Shown here piece by piece: positions 1 to 10,500 of a stretch of DNA of 64,000 nt. The stretch covers positions 6,636,786-6,700,785 of the forward strand of contig NC_065424.1 of assembly GCF_024362695.1 (NCBI RefSeq), in the 5' to 3' direction. A model generated the notes under the pieces. It had not been told where the DNA came from and searched no databases. It worked only from the letters and a program-made list of their open reading frames with translations. The translations under genes were made by a program, and so were the position numbers. The number at the start of each line of letters is the position of its first letter. Positions within the stretch are counted from its first letter, which is position 1. The stretch comes from Pectinophora gossypiella. Taxonomy: Eukaryota; Arthropoda; Insecta; Lepidoptera; Gelechiidae.

Positions 1-197
1 GGTTGTACCTTATTATATTTTTTTCCTGGCTTCGGAAGGCACGCTAAGCCGTTGGTATGGGCTACTAGCCAAATTACCTCCACCAACCCGCATTGCAGCG
101 TGGTGGAGTATGCTTCATACCCCCTCCGGTTGATTAAGGGGAGGCCTGTGCCCAGCAGTGAGACGTATATAGGCTGTTTAGTGTTTATGTTATGTTA
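1..197 (+). mobile_element. SINE family A, 3' part (subfamily A2)
   Basis: This is the 3' body of the family A SINE. It carries the marks shared by every copy: TTCGGAAGGCACG, a CCACCAACCCGCATT-like stretch, GTGGAGTATGCT, and the end AGGCCTGTGCCCAGCAGTG. The first 30 bases match the minus-strand copy at 8.66-8.84 kb, so both belong to one subfamily. The 3' end stops directly beside the 5' splice site of gene X exon B (see findings). Confidence 0.85.
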
Positions 198-203
198 ACT
201 CAC

Positions 204-388
204 AGTACCCCCTGATGCAGTACGCAATGCGCCACAGCCACTTCATCCGGCAGCTCATTGGCACATCTGTCCACAACGTTGAAGTTACGAACATCTTCGA
301 AGTTCTTTATCACATTTTGGAACTGCTCTCGAATTTGCACCAGCTTCTCTATAGGATCCGTTAGACAATGTTCTACTATTTCTATGAT
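204..388 (-). CDS. Gene X, internal exon B (unrecognised protein, partial)
   Basis: Minus-strand exon of 185 bp. The acceptor is a pyrimidine-rich tract ending CTTCCTAG at 389-390 and the donor is GTGAGT at 198-203. It reads in phase 0 from the upstream exon A and encodes about 61 residues beginning IIEIVEHCLTDPIEKLVQIR and continuing through NFNVVDRCANELPDEV. The peptide is mostly helical-looking and charged, with three cysteines. If the donor is ignored, the frame meets TGA at 200-202, but the good GTGAGT makes splicing the better reading, so the gene continues beyond the left edge. I do not recognise the family. The retained open frame and matching phases across both exons argue for a real gene. 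Confidence 0.7.
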
Positions 389-420
389 CTAGGAAGTAAT
401 AAATTAATACATTGTTAGTG

Positions 421-502
421 AGGTAAACCAGGGCCAGCGGCGGTCCTAGGGCGATGCGAGGTGTGCCACCGCACCGGACACCGAAATGGGGGGGGGGGGG
501 GT
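421..502. repeat. GC-rich stretch ending in a poly-G tract
   Basis: A short GC-rich segment in the intron of gene X ends in about 14 consecutive G at 488-501. The homopolymer length is likely variable. No coding content is seen. Confidence 0.6.
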
Positions 503-539
503 CAAAATCAACCAAGACTGGTTCACCCTGACGTATCAG

Positions 540-716
540 TAAGATGATCCGTGCTTCGGAAGGCACGGTAAGCCGTTGGTTACGGTTACTACTTACGATG
601 TAAGTTAGTAGTCGCTATGTGAGCATTGTCAGGGGCCTTTGGCGGTTCAACAGTAACCCTGAGTTGATGGGGTTGGTAATCCTCCCGACCCACACGATAG
701 AAGAAGAAGAAGAAGT
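540..716 (+). mobile_element. SINE family B, 3' part
   Basis: This is the 3' half of the family B SINE. It shows GTGCTTCGGAAGGCACG, AAGCCGTTGGT, a GGGGCCTTTGGCGGTTCAA block, and the typical tail CACACGATAGAAGAAGAAG. It lies in the intron between gene X exons A and B. Confidence 0.85.
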
Positions 717-734
717 TACTATTATCTAATCTGA

Positions 735-846
735 GGTGTTAGTGAAAACTGCACTTAAGATTTTATAACTCATTGGTGCAAAGCCGGTACTGGGGTTCGA
801 CCCGCCGCACCCCGTTTGAGAAGCAATCCGGACAGGACCACAGGCA
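735..846 (-). mobile_element. SINE family C, tRNA-like head
   Basis: This is the minus-strand tRNA-like head of SINE family C, with a B-box-like GGTTCGA region (rc) and the segment GTTAGTGAAAACTGCACTTAAG (read in blocks) seen in other copies at 34.2, 42.0 and 44.8 kb. The head ends within a few bases of the 5' splice site of gene X exon A. Confidence 0.75.
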
Positions 847-854
847 AAACTTAC

Positions 855-1118
855 CTCTTCCATAGAAATGGCATAATTTGTGAAATCATGAAAATATTTC
901 ACTTTGTAAAACTTTATTATTGCAGTCCTGAGTTCCTTTCCCATTTCGTCATTCATTATTTTGGTCAAATCTAAGAAAGTGTCTATTGCCAGAAGAGATT
1001 TCTTTTTTAGAGCATCATAGTTCTTCCTGCCGTCGTCAAACAATTTCTTTGTGACTTTAAAAGCTTGAGCTACTAAATGGTACTTTTTGTCTAGATTCTT
1101 AAATGTCTCTGTTGCATT
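855..1118 (-). CDS. Gene X, internal exon A (unrecognised protein, partial)
   Basis: Minus-strand exon of 264 bp (88 codons, phase 0 at both ends). The acceptor is ACATTTTAG and the donor is GAG|GTAAGT at 849-854. The peptide starts NATETFKNLDKKYHLVAQAF and contains KLFDDGRKNYDAL, LLAIDTFLDLTKIMNDEMGK and FHDFTNYAISMEE. It is lysine-rich and looks alpha-helical, with no cysteine and no obvious membrane segment. It joins exon B in frame, giving about 149 contiguous residues. The first exon and start codon were not found between 1.12 and 4.4 kb, so they may be small or hidden among repeats. The family is not recognised. Confidence 0.75.
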
Positions 1119-1196
1119 CTAAAATGTAACGAACTTCATAAATGATTAAAATAAATCTTTTTAAAGTTATAAAGGCGAGTTCAGTGGTTTAGAGAC

Positions 1197-1546
1197 AGGC
1201 TTTTTGGCGGGAAACGGGAACGGGACAGTTGCTTTCTTCATTGAATAATCTAAATAATTAATACGAAGTGGTGTTTTGTGGTTAATGATCGCATTAAGTT
1301 AGTCGGAAGACATTCGCGAGTGTTATTATATTGGAGTATTCAATAAACAAAGTGTATCTGTCTATTTTCGCTTCGTGCCAAGAAGCCGCTTCATAACTCG
1401 AAAGTTTATGCGGACTTTTGAGTTAATTCGTTTGGGGTTCGGTTTTCATTTCATCAATCATCAGAAAAAAAAATACGTAAGACATGGCTGTATGGGCATA
1501 TTTCCCTTTGCCTTACCCTTCGGGGAAAACCAAAACAAAAAAAAAA
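1197..1546 (+). mobile_element. Poly(A)-tailed retroposon family Z, copy 1
   Basis: It begins AGGCTTTTTGGCGGGAAACG and ends in CGGGGAAAACCAAAAC plus a poly(A) run. A 10-bp direct repeat (GTTTAGAGAC) flanks it at 1187-1196 and 1547-1556, which is a target-site duplication typical of LINE-driven retroposition. It lacks about 55 bp that the other two copies have after GGGGTTCGG. No tRNA-type A/B boxes or protein-coding frame are evident. Confidence 0.9.
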
Positions 1547-1584
1547 GTTTAGAGACCACGCCCGGGAATCGAACCCGTGACACT

Positions 1585-1690
1585 ACGATCTAATTCAAAA
1601 ATATCTTTATTCAGTAGGTAACATAGTACACTTTGAATCGTCAATTTTTACATAACGAACGTGTCATCCGCCTAAAACTACTAAGTCACG
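1585..1690 (-). mobile_element. LINE 3' end, family M
   Basis: The sequence TTCAAAAATATCTTTATTCA, followed by a CTTTGAATCGTCAATTTTTAC block and CATCCGCCTAAAACTACT, also occurs at 40.85 kb and, in the opposite orientation, at 57.4 kb. The orientation is taken from AATAAAGA on the minus strand, so it is probably the 3' UTR of a non-LTR element. Confidence 0.7.
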
Positions 1691-1717
1691 CATTCTCCAA
1701 ACAGGACTATCACGGAT

Positions 1718-1815
1718 AAATCTCTCATCGAGGGAGAACTTAGCGCTCCCCATCTGTCCGGCCAAGTAGTTAATGCCATCTGTGGCAAATTATAATACAG
1801 GTTAAAAACTTTTTT
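1718..1815. repeat. Dispersed repeat family F
   Basis: This shares the GCGCTCCCCATCTGTCCGGC / CAAGTAGTTAATGCCAT core with copies at 6.97, 17.6, 19.0, 21.4, 23.6 and 55.8 kb. It has no coding frame and its class is unknown. Confidence 0.75.
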
Positions 1816-1819
1816 TTTC

Positions 1820-2545
1820 ATTGAAGTGACTGAAAGTTGTCGTTTTATTAGTTTTGTCTCTGCTCAACTCCATTGCATTTAGGCCGTGAGTATGCACGTC
1901 AAATATCAAAGAAGAACAAATTGTATACTTACAGTTTCTAAATTGAACAGTATACAGTAAGTAAACAATATACAAACGAATGCTACAAAAAAATCACTAG
2001 ATCTAATACTTAGATTCATTCTAAACTATAATTCGACTATAAGAATAACTACAAATTCTTTTTGATAACGAATTCTGTAGATTTTTAAATTCATTTGCAT
2101 TACAAAAAGTGTAATTTATTTTTTACATTTTATTTTTTTATTGTCACATGTAATGTAAAAAGATTTTAACTAAAAGTGCAGTGAATGATTTTATTTTTAA
2201 TGACACTGTTATTGTTGTATGAGAAAGCAAAAATAATTGAAATTTTAATTAACTTTGCAACAATAAAATACTTATTTACATTGTATCTTAGTTAGGGCGT
2301 TTTCAAACTACTCCGAAGTTTTTTTTACGTGACTTTTTGTAGATTTGAATTATTTTGAATCAAACTAAAAAAAAATATTATTTTTTGAATTATTTAAATT
2401 ATTTTGGTCTTTTTGCTCATATCCAGTTAGAACTTACATAAGTTGGCGACATACAATAGTTCTAACTGAATATTTACAAAAAGAAAAAAATATTCCACAA
2501 TATTTTTGCGTTTACAGTGATGGCATTAACTTCCGGCAAAGAATA
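1820..2545. other. AT-rich spacer
   Basis: About 720 bp of very AT-rich DNA with homopolymer runs. I see no exon, repeat family or conserved motif in it. Confidence 0.6.
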
Positions 2546-2547
2546 GG

Positions 2548-2760
2548 AAATAATACTACGTATAGAACGGCAACTCTCCGCTCCCCACCAGCGGCTGAGC
2601 TAGGTTTACCTCACCCCCTCGGTCTTACTTTAGTCTTCAATCGTACGGCGTCAGACGTCACACACACAGATACGCGTGTACGATAACGTCAATGTGTAGA
2701 GTATGTGCAAAACGAGGTCTTTAGTATGAAGTATCAGGGGTGCTTCTGGTGTTCGAACAT
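2548..2760 (+). repeat. Dispersed repeat family G
   Basis: It contains TACGTATAGAACGGCAACTC, a CCCCACCAGCGGCTGAGCTA block, CTTACTTTAGTCTTCAATCG and a CACACACACAGAT stretch. At least seven further copies, some partial, are recognisable across the window (4.7, 18.7, 20.9, 23.4, 44.3, 45.6, 56.9 kb). Copies run about 200 bp. The class is undetermined. Confidence 0.8.
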
Positions 2761-3000
2761 CTATGTGGCGGACTCAACTAGTTCCGCCCACATACAACAG
2801 ATGGTGCCACCATTCAATAATGCAGTCCTGAAACGCGCAAGCAAAGTTTCCACAGCGCAACGCATATATACAACTTTCAACATGACACCGTTGAATCGTC
2901 GATCCAACTTGTGGCTAGCGGGGTACTATGCTCTGTTTGGTACCCCGAAAACATCCTTTGGCGGCAGCACACCCTCGCCGCCAAATCTACACTAAGGTGA
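2761..3000. other. Unassigned balanced-GC segment
   Basis: This is less AT-rich than its surroundings. A 96-codon plus-strand frame runs through this segment and part of repeat G. I reject it as a gene because it starts inside the repeat and resembles no known protein. It may be a further repeat not repeated elsewhere in this window. Confidence 0.4.
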
Positions 3001-3184
3001 GGCTACATTAAATAAAAAACATCATAATTATGTTGCCATATAAAATGTAATTTAATATAACTTATTAATAATAACATTAACATTATGGTATGTACCGTAT
3101 TGTCTCTAAATTATGTGAGATTTAATATAAATAGGTTCCACAACAATTTAGGTGATTATAATTATAGGTCCATTTTGCAAGAGG

Positions 3185-3405
3185 GCTTGTTTGCGGAATA
3201 ATAATTGGCTAGTGTCCTAGGTCAAAGATAAATTATGAAGTTCTGATTACAAAATAAAGACAGACAAAAAACTGAATTTTAAAAAAGAAAAAATGTAATA
3301 ATAAGTGCGACATTTTGTCACGTGTTTCTATGACGTCCCATTTCGTGTCTTGACGATTGGTAAAAAGTAGTATTCGACTAGTTGGAAACTACCGTATTAA
3401 TATAT
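3185..3405 (+). repeat. Dispersed repeat family H
   Basis: It contains CTAGGTCAAAGATAAATTAT, then AAGTGCGACATTTTGTCACG, a TTTCTATGACG block and TTGGAAACTACC. Related copies lie at 24.35-24.49 kb (plus) and 42.9-43.3 kb (minus). Confidence 0.75.
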
Positions 3406-3519
3406 TCAATATATTTTTTTTATAAAATGGCAACACTTTGTGTGGTTGCTACGATAGTGTGGCGCCTTTGCAGGTCAGGTTTTTAAATTGAATAGGAAAA
3501 TATCTTAAATAGCATTCCA

Positions 3520-3650
3520 TCCTCAACCGAAGGTTGTCTGGAAGAGATCGGTTTTAGCGATAAGGCCGACTTAGCCCACATTTAGTTTTTAATTTTTCCT
3601 TGTATAAGTACCTGTTTCGTGTTTGTGTGCAATAATGTGTTTATTCATTC
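3520..3650 (+). mobile_element. LINE 3' tail fragment
   Basis: It has the motif GGTTGTCTGGAAGAGATCGG then GCGATAAGGCCG and ends near GTGTGCAATAATG. This is the layout of the many LINE tails here that end GCAATAAAGTATATTTG. Confidence 0.6.
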
Positions 3651-4147
3651 ATTTCATTTTGGATTATATTTTGCTTGATATGGGTTTTTCTCAAATGGCC
3701 TTGTGTTGTGTTACGTAATTAATCTTTTGCCTTTCCAGTGACATACAGTTTTTTTTATTAAAATATAAAATCACAAGCCCCCTCACTGGGACTAAAGTCT
3801 TCTCATAACCACATTTGGTATGAAAAGGAAATAATTCGTGTAATTTACAAAAGCATTAAGTTAAATATTGTATAAACAGTGAAGTGTATAACAGCTACTT
3901 GAGATAGTGACACAACACTTTTGAGCACTCCATCTCTGAAACAAAATTATTTCACACGTAAAGCACTTGTTTATGGAATCGCGGCGGACGAGCGGTGAAT
4001 TCAAACATATCGCGGTGTATGAAAGCGTTTAATGCAGCGAATATAAATGTCAAAATCTTATATTTCTTTTGGACTTATTTTCGATTTTTATATACGAACT
4101 TAAGAAACTTTAAGTAATAAGTAGTAAGTAATCTTCTTAATGTAATT

Positions 4148-4245
4148 TATCTCCCTAGCGTTATCCCGTTTTTCACAGGGTCCGCTTACCTAATATGAAA
4201 ATTTGACAGGTCCGGATTTTAACAAAAGCAACTGCCACAATCTGA
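4148..4245 (-). mobile_element. SINE family D, 3' end
   Basis: The reverse complement reads GACAGGTCCGGA / AAATTTTCATATTAGGTAAG / CGGACCCTGTGAAAAACGGG, the conserved 3' end of family D, ending near GGGAGAT. Confidence 0.75.
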
Positions 4246-4282
4246 CTGTAATCTTTTAAATTTAGATTTTCTTTAATTGTCT

Positions 4283-4366
4283 GCTCCATACCCCCTCCGG
4301 TTGATTGAGGGGAGGCCTGTGCCCAGCAGTGGGACGTATATAGGCTGTTTATGTATGTATGTTAAT
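4283..4366 (+). mobile_element. SINE family A, 3' end
   Basis: It begins CTCCATACCCCCTCCGGTTG and continues through GGGAGGCCTGTGCCCAGCAG to a (TATG)n-like tail. It sits just past the Vps28 stop codon, in the likely 3' UTR or 3' flank. Confidence 0.85.
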
Positions 4367-4424
4367 TGTCTGACTCAATAAATATTATTATTATAACCTA
4401 CTCTAAAATCAACATACCTGGTTC

Positions 4425-4556
4425 TCAATCCTTGTGCAAGAACTTGTTGAACGCCCCGTATGAAGACTCGAGGTCGAACACCAGCTGTCGCACCTGGGAT
4501 TCCGACAGCTCGTCTGACGCCGACATCTCTGACAGCTTGTCCAGCCATTCTTGTAC
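4425..4556 (-). CDS. Vps28: Vps28 coding exon 6 (C-terminus)
   Basis: The acceptor is CACAG at 4557-4560. It encodes residues 168-210, starting [17 protein letters not shown] and ending FLHKD before TGA at 4425-4427. A donor-like CAG|GTATGT follows 7 nt after the stop (GT at 4417-4418 region), so the 3' UTR may itself be spliced. Confidence 0.95.
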   Translation of the reverse strand, partial: VQEWLDKLSEMSASDELSESQVRQLVFDLESSYGAFNKFLHKD

Positions 4557-7500
4557 CTGTGGGGTGGTGGCCAGTTAGTGGAGAATGTTTGACTGAAATA
4601 CCACCAGCATAGAGTAAATACGAATACTACAGTACGAACAAAGCTAACCAACAACAGTGTTTTTGCACGGTAACTGTCAACCCCGCACCAATGCGTGGTT
4701 AGATTTACCTCACCCCCTCTGGGTCTTACTTTAGTCTTATACTAGCGACACGGTAAGTAGGACGTTCTGACGTTTGTCCCGCGCACAAAACTATATCGAC
4801 GGTGCGGATTGCTGTACTTTAAAACTGCTAATTTAAATGGTCGTAAACCGTTAAGGAGTAAGGGGGAGCGCGTGTGAGTGTCTCGCTCACACTTGCGCGA
4901 TAGGCAGAACACGTTAAAATGTCTTTTTTTTTGTATGAAGTGTCCGGCATGAGCCTGCACATTATTGGCTAGTTAGTGGAGACTGTTTGAAAAAAGACCA
5001 CAGGAACAATGTAACAAGTTTTGTTCTACGCTTAGTTGGAAGAACGTTTGACTCTCATTGTGAGGTTGCAAGGTCGAATCCCAGCGCAGGCCTAAACCAA
5101 TATGGTCTAGGAAAACATCGTGAGGAAACCCACATACACGACAAATGTGTTTCGGAGGTATGTGACCTAACCTGTATTGGGCTAGTTTTTCCTTCATGAG
5201 AAGAGAAAAACCAGGCTTATCAAATCTTCAGGTCCGGTGAGCGGATAAAGCTACGCTAGATGATGATGATGACTTTAAGTACGTAGACGCTACATGAGCC
5301 CATGTCTGGGGCTTCTGGCGGCTCAATAATAACCCTGAAGGGTTGGTGAAGTCTAGTCAATGCTGGCTAAATAGTGGGAAACGTTCAATATGGACAATAG
5401 TTAATTTCGCGAAGGAAGTAATATTTGGCGGCAAGGTGTCATTAATAAAAAACCAACATACCTTGAGCTTCCCCTCGAAGTTATCCGGTAGCATAGCGAG
5501 GCGGTCCATGGTGTCGCGGAGGTCTCGCAACTCTGGTTGGATCATGTCCATTGCACGAAACTCGAGACGCAGTTTGTCCATCAGTGTGATGAATAGCTGA
5601 TGGGGAAGAGTTGATATAGCAATGGTTTTCGAACTTTTTTCAAATTCATGTTTGGATCATAAATGATTATCACATGCTTAGTGGTGAAGGAAACATCGTG
5701 AGGAAACCCATATACCTGAGAAACGCGTTTTATGTGACCTAACCTGTATTGAGCTGGTCTTTTCGGGTTCGGAGGTCAGACAGGCAGTAACGTCTGTAAT
5801 AAACCGGACCTCTCAAATCTTCGGGTTAGGTAAGCGGACCCCGTGAAATCAGGATAGTTAAGATACTGGCTCAAACATAAATTATAAAAATAATTATTTA
5901 TTTCGTTTTATTTTGGTGCAATAAAGTATATTTGTAGGTATAAAGTATTTGTAGTTTGTGTTTGAAGTAAGATTGAGAAGGGACTGTTAAGTTGGTCTGG
6001 ACACGTAGAGCGGATAAAGGATAATAGGATTACGAAAGCGGTATAGAAAGCGATGGTTGGTAGTAGGGTTGGCAGAGGAAGATCTAGAAAGACGTATATT
6101 TACCAAATTGGAGATGTCCTTAGAAAAAGTTTAGTACGATCTACTCTGAACCGGCGTGCGTGTATGAAACGATTGATGAATGTAGAGGAAGTAAGAGAAG
6201 TATGTCAGGATCGAAGCAAATGGAATTCCTGATCTCTGCTTCCCCTGATGGGAAATAGGCGTGAGTTTATGTATGTATGTATAAAAGTACAGACATTACA
6301 GGCTGATCGGCTGATTGTAAGATGGTCCATACTTCGGAGGGCATCTCGACTATTATTTAAGTAAGTATGTATTCGTAACATGAGCCTGTCAGGGGCGTTT
6401 GGTGGTTCAATAGCATGACACCAGGGTTGATGCCGATCTTTGGTCTCACAACCCACACGCGAAAAAGACCCCAGTGGAAAATAAGCCTAAGATGTTATAT
6501 ACTTACAGATACAATTTCAGCGATGTACTTGTTGGTGTTTCCTTTGTCATCCTTGATCAGGTTGGGTTTGTTCTCGCGTATCCGCTCCAGAGCAGCTGGG
6601 CAGTCCAGCTGTAAAGATCAGAATAAAAAAAAATAAGATTAAGCGAGCCATCGAACAAACAGATAACGTCAGAGTCAACATCGCCAGAGCGATTGTAACT
6701 ATCTTTTTCACCATAGATTGTGTGTTCGGAACAACTAATACCGCAGATTTATCATAGATGGCGTTTATCGGAGCCTGAAACGCGCTAATGAAGTTCTCAC
6801 AGTGGTACACACATGTACCACTCCCAACGTAACACCGACGAATCACTATCACTTCTGAAAGATGATTTTTCAAAAAAGGAATTTACATGGTTTTGCACTA
6901 TAAGGGTTGAACCACATCTGTCAGAACTTTTCTATGCTTTTATCCTTTTCTGTTAGTCAGAACCGTTATTTGCTAGAGCGAGCTCGGGTGAGAACCCTCA
7001 GCGCTCCCCCCTTTAGTCCAGCCAAGTAGTTAATATCATTTGCGGCAAATCTACAATAAGTCATGTCAGAAGAAAAAAAAATCTAAGATGAGCTAAAAAG
7101 CGACTGCACGCTATCGCCTCGTCGATTGCGGTTGTTCCCTCTCGCTCTAGTAAATGACAGTTCTGACTAACAGAAAAAGAATAAAAGCAAGCAAGGAAAG
7201 TGTTATGAACCCTAAGGTGACGATATAAGTTATTTTATGTTCAATCAATAATACTTTATTGCACAGCGACATATACAAAGGACATAAACATACGAATAAA
7301 AACAAGCACAATAGGCGACCTTATTGCTAAACAGCAATTTCTGCCAGGCAACCTTAGGGTGAAAGAAGTTTATGCATTGGAGCATGGAACCATAACTACA
7401 AAATACCGTAAATAAATATATATATAAATATACATATATACACTTTACACACATATACATAAACATACATACAAATAGCCTATACAGTATATGTATTATA

Positions 7501-10500
7501 TTGGTATTATATTGTATGTATTATATAAGGAGAATAAGACACTTCCAAGTTATGCCTGCAGGAAAAGCGCCTTCACTCTTGCTCTGAAAGAGACCAGAGA
7601 AGGAGCCCTCCTGACAGCCTCAGACAATTATACTATGAACTCACCCGGAACTTAGCAACGAAGGCATCAATCGTAGGGAACTCATCGGACTGCACCTGCT
7701 TCCACGCCACGCGGTATTGCACGAGCAGCCGGCTGCACGCGGCCGTGTATTCCTGAGCGCGCACGCAGTCACGCATGTACGCCTTCTCTAAGTGCTGGAG
7801 AGTGCTTACTACGGCATATAGCTCGGCCATGTTGTCGTGCCTGGGGAGAATTACAATTAAAGATATGATGGATGTACCTCTGACTACCCCATTGGGATAT
7901 AGTCGTGAGTCGTGAGCCTGTGTGATGATATATGACAGAAGAAAATGTATGTATATTCACTGTGGGTGGTCCTGTGATATTCCAACTTGCTTCTTGCACC
8001 AATGAGTTGTTGAGCTGACATAATTGGCTCGACCATTATAGACGGCGATACGACTCACCGCCTGTCACATTGGTCTAACAGAAAGCTCTGTGAGGTGTGG
8101 GTGCTTAATGATTCATGTTGCGTCGTGTGTTATTTTTTTAGGGTTAAGTAGGTACCTACAAAGTAAAAAATATATTAAAGTTAAAATTTTATACCTAAAC
8201 AGAGGCTATAATTTGCAACAGATGAAATTCTGAGATGCTCGGCAAGCTACAGAAAACTTAAATCTTCATACAAATAATATACATAATTTAAACTCATGCA
8301 AATCAGACCCTGGGATACATAAACATACATACATACATAAACTCACGCCCGTAATCCCAAATGGGGTGGGAAGAGCCACAAGTAATCAAAGATAACTTGC
8401 AGCCACTGTTGATACGAAGTCCTAAGATGGATATGATGAACCTTATGGTGATAAGGGATCAGCCTATCGCCCATAACATTAGTCCATCATGTTAGAGGAT
8501 GCAAAAACACATACATAAACTCACGCCCGTAATCCCTAATGGGGTGGGCAGACCCACAATCAAAGACAACTTGCAGCCACTGTTGATACAAAGTCCTAAG
8601 CCATCTTAGGTTACCATTAGGTTGCTCATATCCCTATAATATGATTATGTAGGTTGATGATATACGTCCCACTGCTGGGCACAGGCCTCCCCTCAATCAA
8701 TCTGAGAGGGTACGGAGCATACTCCACCATACTGCTCCATTGTGGGTTGGTGGAGGTAATTTGGCTAGTAACCCTAACTAACGGCTTAGCGTGCCTTCCG
8801 AAGCTAGGGAAAAAATATAAAAGGTACAACCTTATTTCCTAAGACATGATCAATCAGAAAAAGGCAGATTTTTATATACAAATTGTAGGATAAAACAATA
8901 GGGGAAGATACCTAAGCATTTTTGTTATTGTTTCCTAGGTAGCTAAACATATCTATTTGATCAATTAAATTATTGTTACAATACATTACAAATTATTGTT
9001 ATAAATACTGGTAAAAGCATTAGGGTGTTTACCTGTAGTATGAAAATGCCCTAATGCTATTACTCTAACCTCGTAAGCCCTGGGGTCCTCTGAGAAGGAC
9101 CAAATAATTGTAGTCATAAAGGCCGAAGGTTTTGAAATAGTTTGTTCTAATAATCAACGAAGGTACTTTTAAAAGTACCAAAACTTTGCCTGTCAATTTA
9201 ATTCAAACCTTTGCGCCGATTGAGAAAAAAAGTATTTTGTCTATGAACTAGTTCATTCAATTTCGTGAATAGGTGGCTTTAATAAAAAAGAAATATGTAT
9301 CACTTGTCGTAATTTGTCATTTTATTGGTAAAGATGGTGCGCACACGGCGACGAGGTAAAAAAAAATCAAGTCAGTAATCGAATTTCGTTGTTTTTCATA
9401 CACATTATTTTCAGAAATCGCAGGCAATATAATAATCAACAACATGACATAGTTATTTTATCAATTTCGTATTGATATCGTTAGCAATATGAAAGCAAAC
9501 TTTTATAGTCCTTTGCAAGGGACTTTAGGTGTCATGTCCGGATATTTTTCAAATACTTTTTTAAATTGTTATATGTGATTAAATCATACCGATATAGACT
9601 GACTTGCTTACGTGATCTTATTATTAAAAAAAACTACCGTCTTCATTTTATTTCCTTTTTCCTTCTAATGATGATCTAAACTGACACCATGAATTAATTT
9701 CTTTCCTAATAATAAAAACCTAATGTACTTCCAGAGGGACTAATCACAAACTACATCATAAAAACTAAAACTCGTTACTTGTTTTATATTTAAATATGTA
9801 AGTATATACACATATTTATGACGTACAAATAGGTATGTATGTTAATGAAAAAATATACAACCCTTAATAATAATAATATTTTTCAGATTTTACTAAAAGT
9901 AGTGACTTAAACCGGGAGTCCTTCTGGAAGAACTAAAAAAAAAACGTAATTTTTTCAAAAATGTCTTCTATTCATCCTTACATAGGTCTCCACTTAATTT
10001 GAACCCGATCGGATAACTCTAACACTTTAAAATTTGTACTTGAAGTGCTCGGCCTTTACGACTACAAAAATTTGGTCCTTTTTAAGGTACCACCGTCGTT
10101 TATTACTTCGAAATCGTAATTATGCTTCGGCGTTACGAGGCTAAGGGTGTTTTTTCACTTCTACTTTGTGTCCAAGAATGACAGATAGCAGAAAATAACT
10201 TAGGGTGGTATTAATAAACAAATCTCAGCTGAGACTGCCCTCAAGATCATGCTCATGTCCCTGTTTTTTTATAAGAACTGTAACATTGATCATGCATGCA
10301 TGATCTTGAGGGCTGTCTTGAAGCTGAGATTAGTTTATTAATACCAGCCTTAGAGACAACAGATGGATGTGGTGTGAACACTAGTTCACACACTAGTGTC
10401 ATCTACCATACAAATACTGAATCGGATAAGAATCTGAGTAGTGTGAAAACACCCTTAGAGATGTTGGATGACGGATATTGGATGCAGTGCGTAAGATACC

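Noticed and set aside
200..202. TGA as the true end of gene X
   Set aside because: A consensus GTGAGT donor overlaps it and the peptide before it shows no sign of ending; splicing is the better explanation, though not proven.
2705..2995. 96-codon plus-strand frame
   Set aside because: It begins inside repeat family G, whose other copies do not keep the frame.
8320..8600. CRISPR-like short repeats
   Set aside because: Only two copies of a dispersed eukaryotic repeat are present, with no regular spacers or cas genes.
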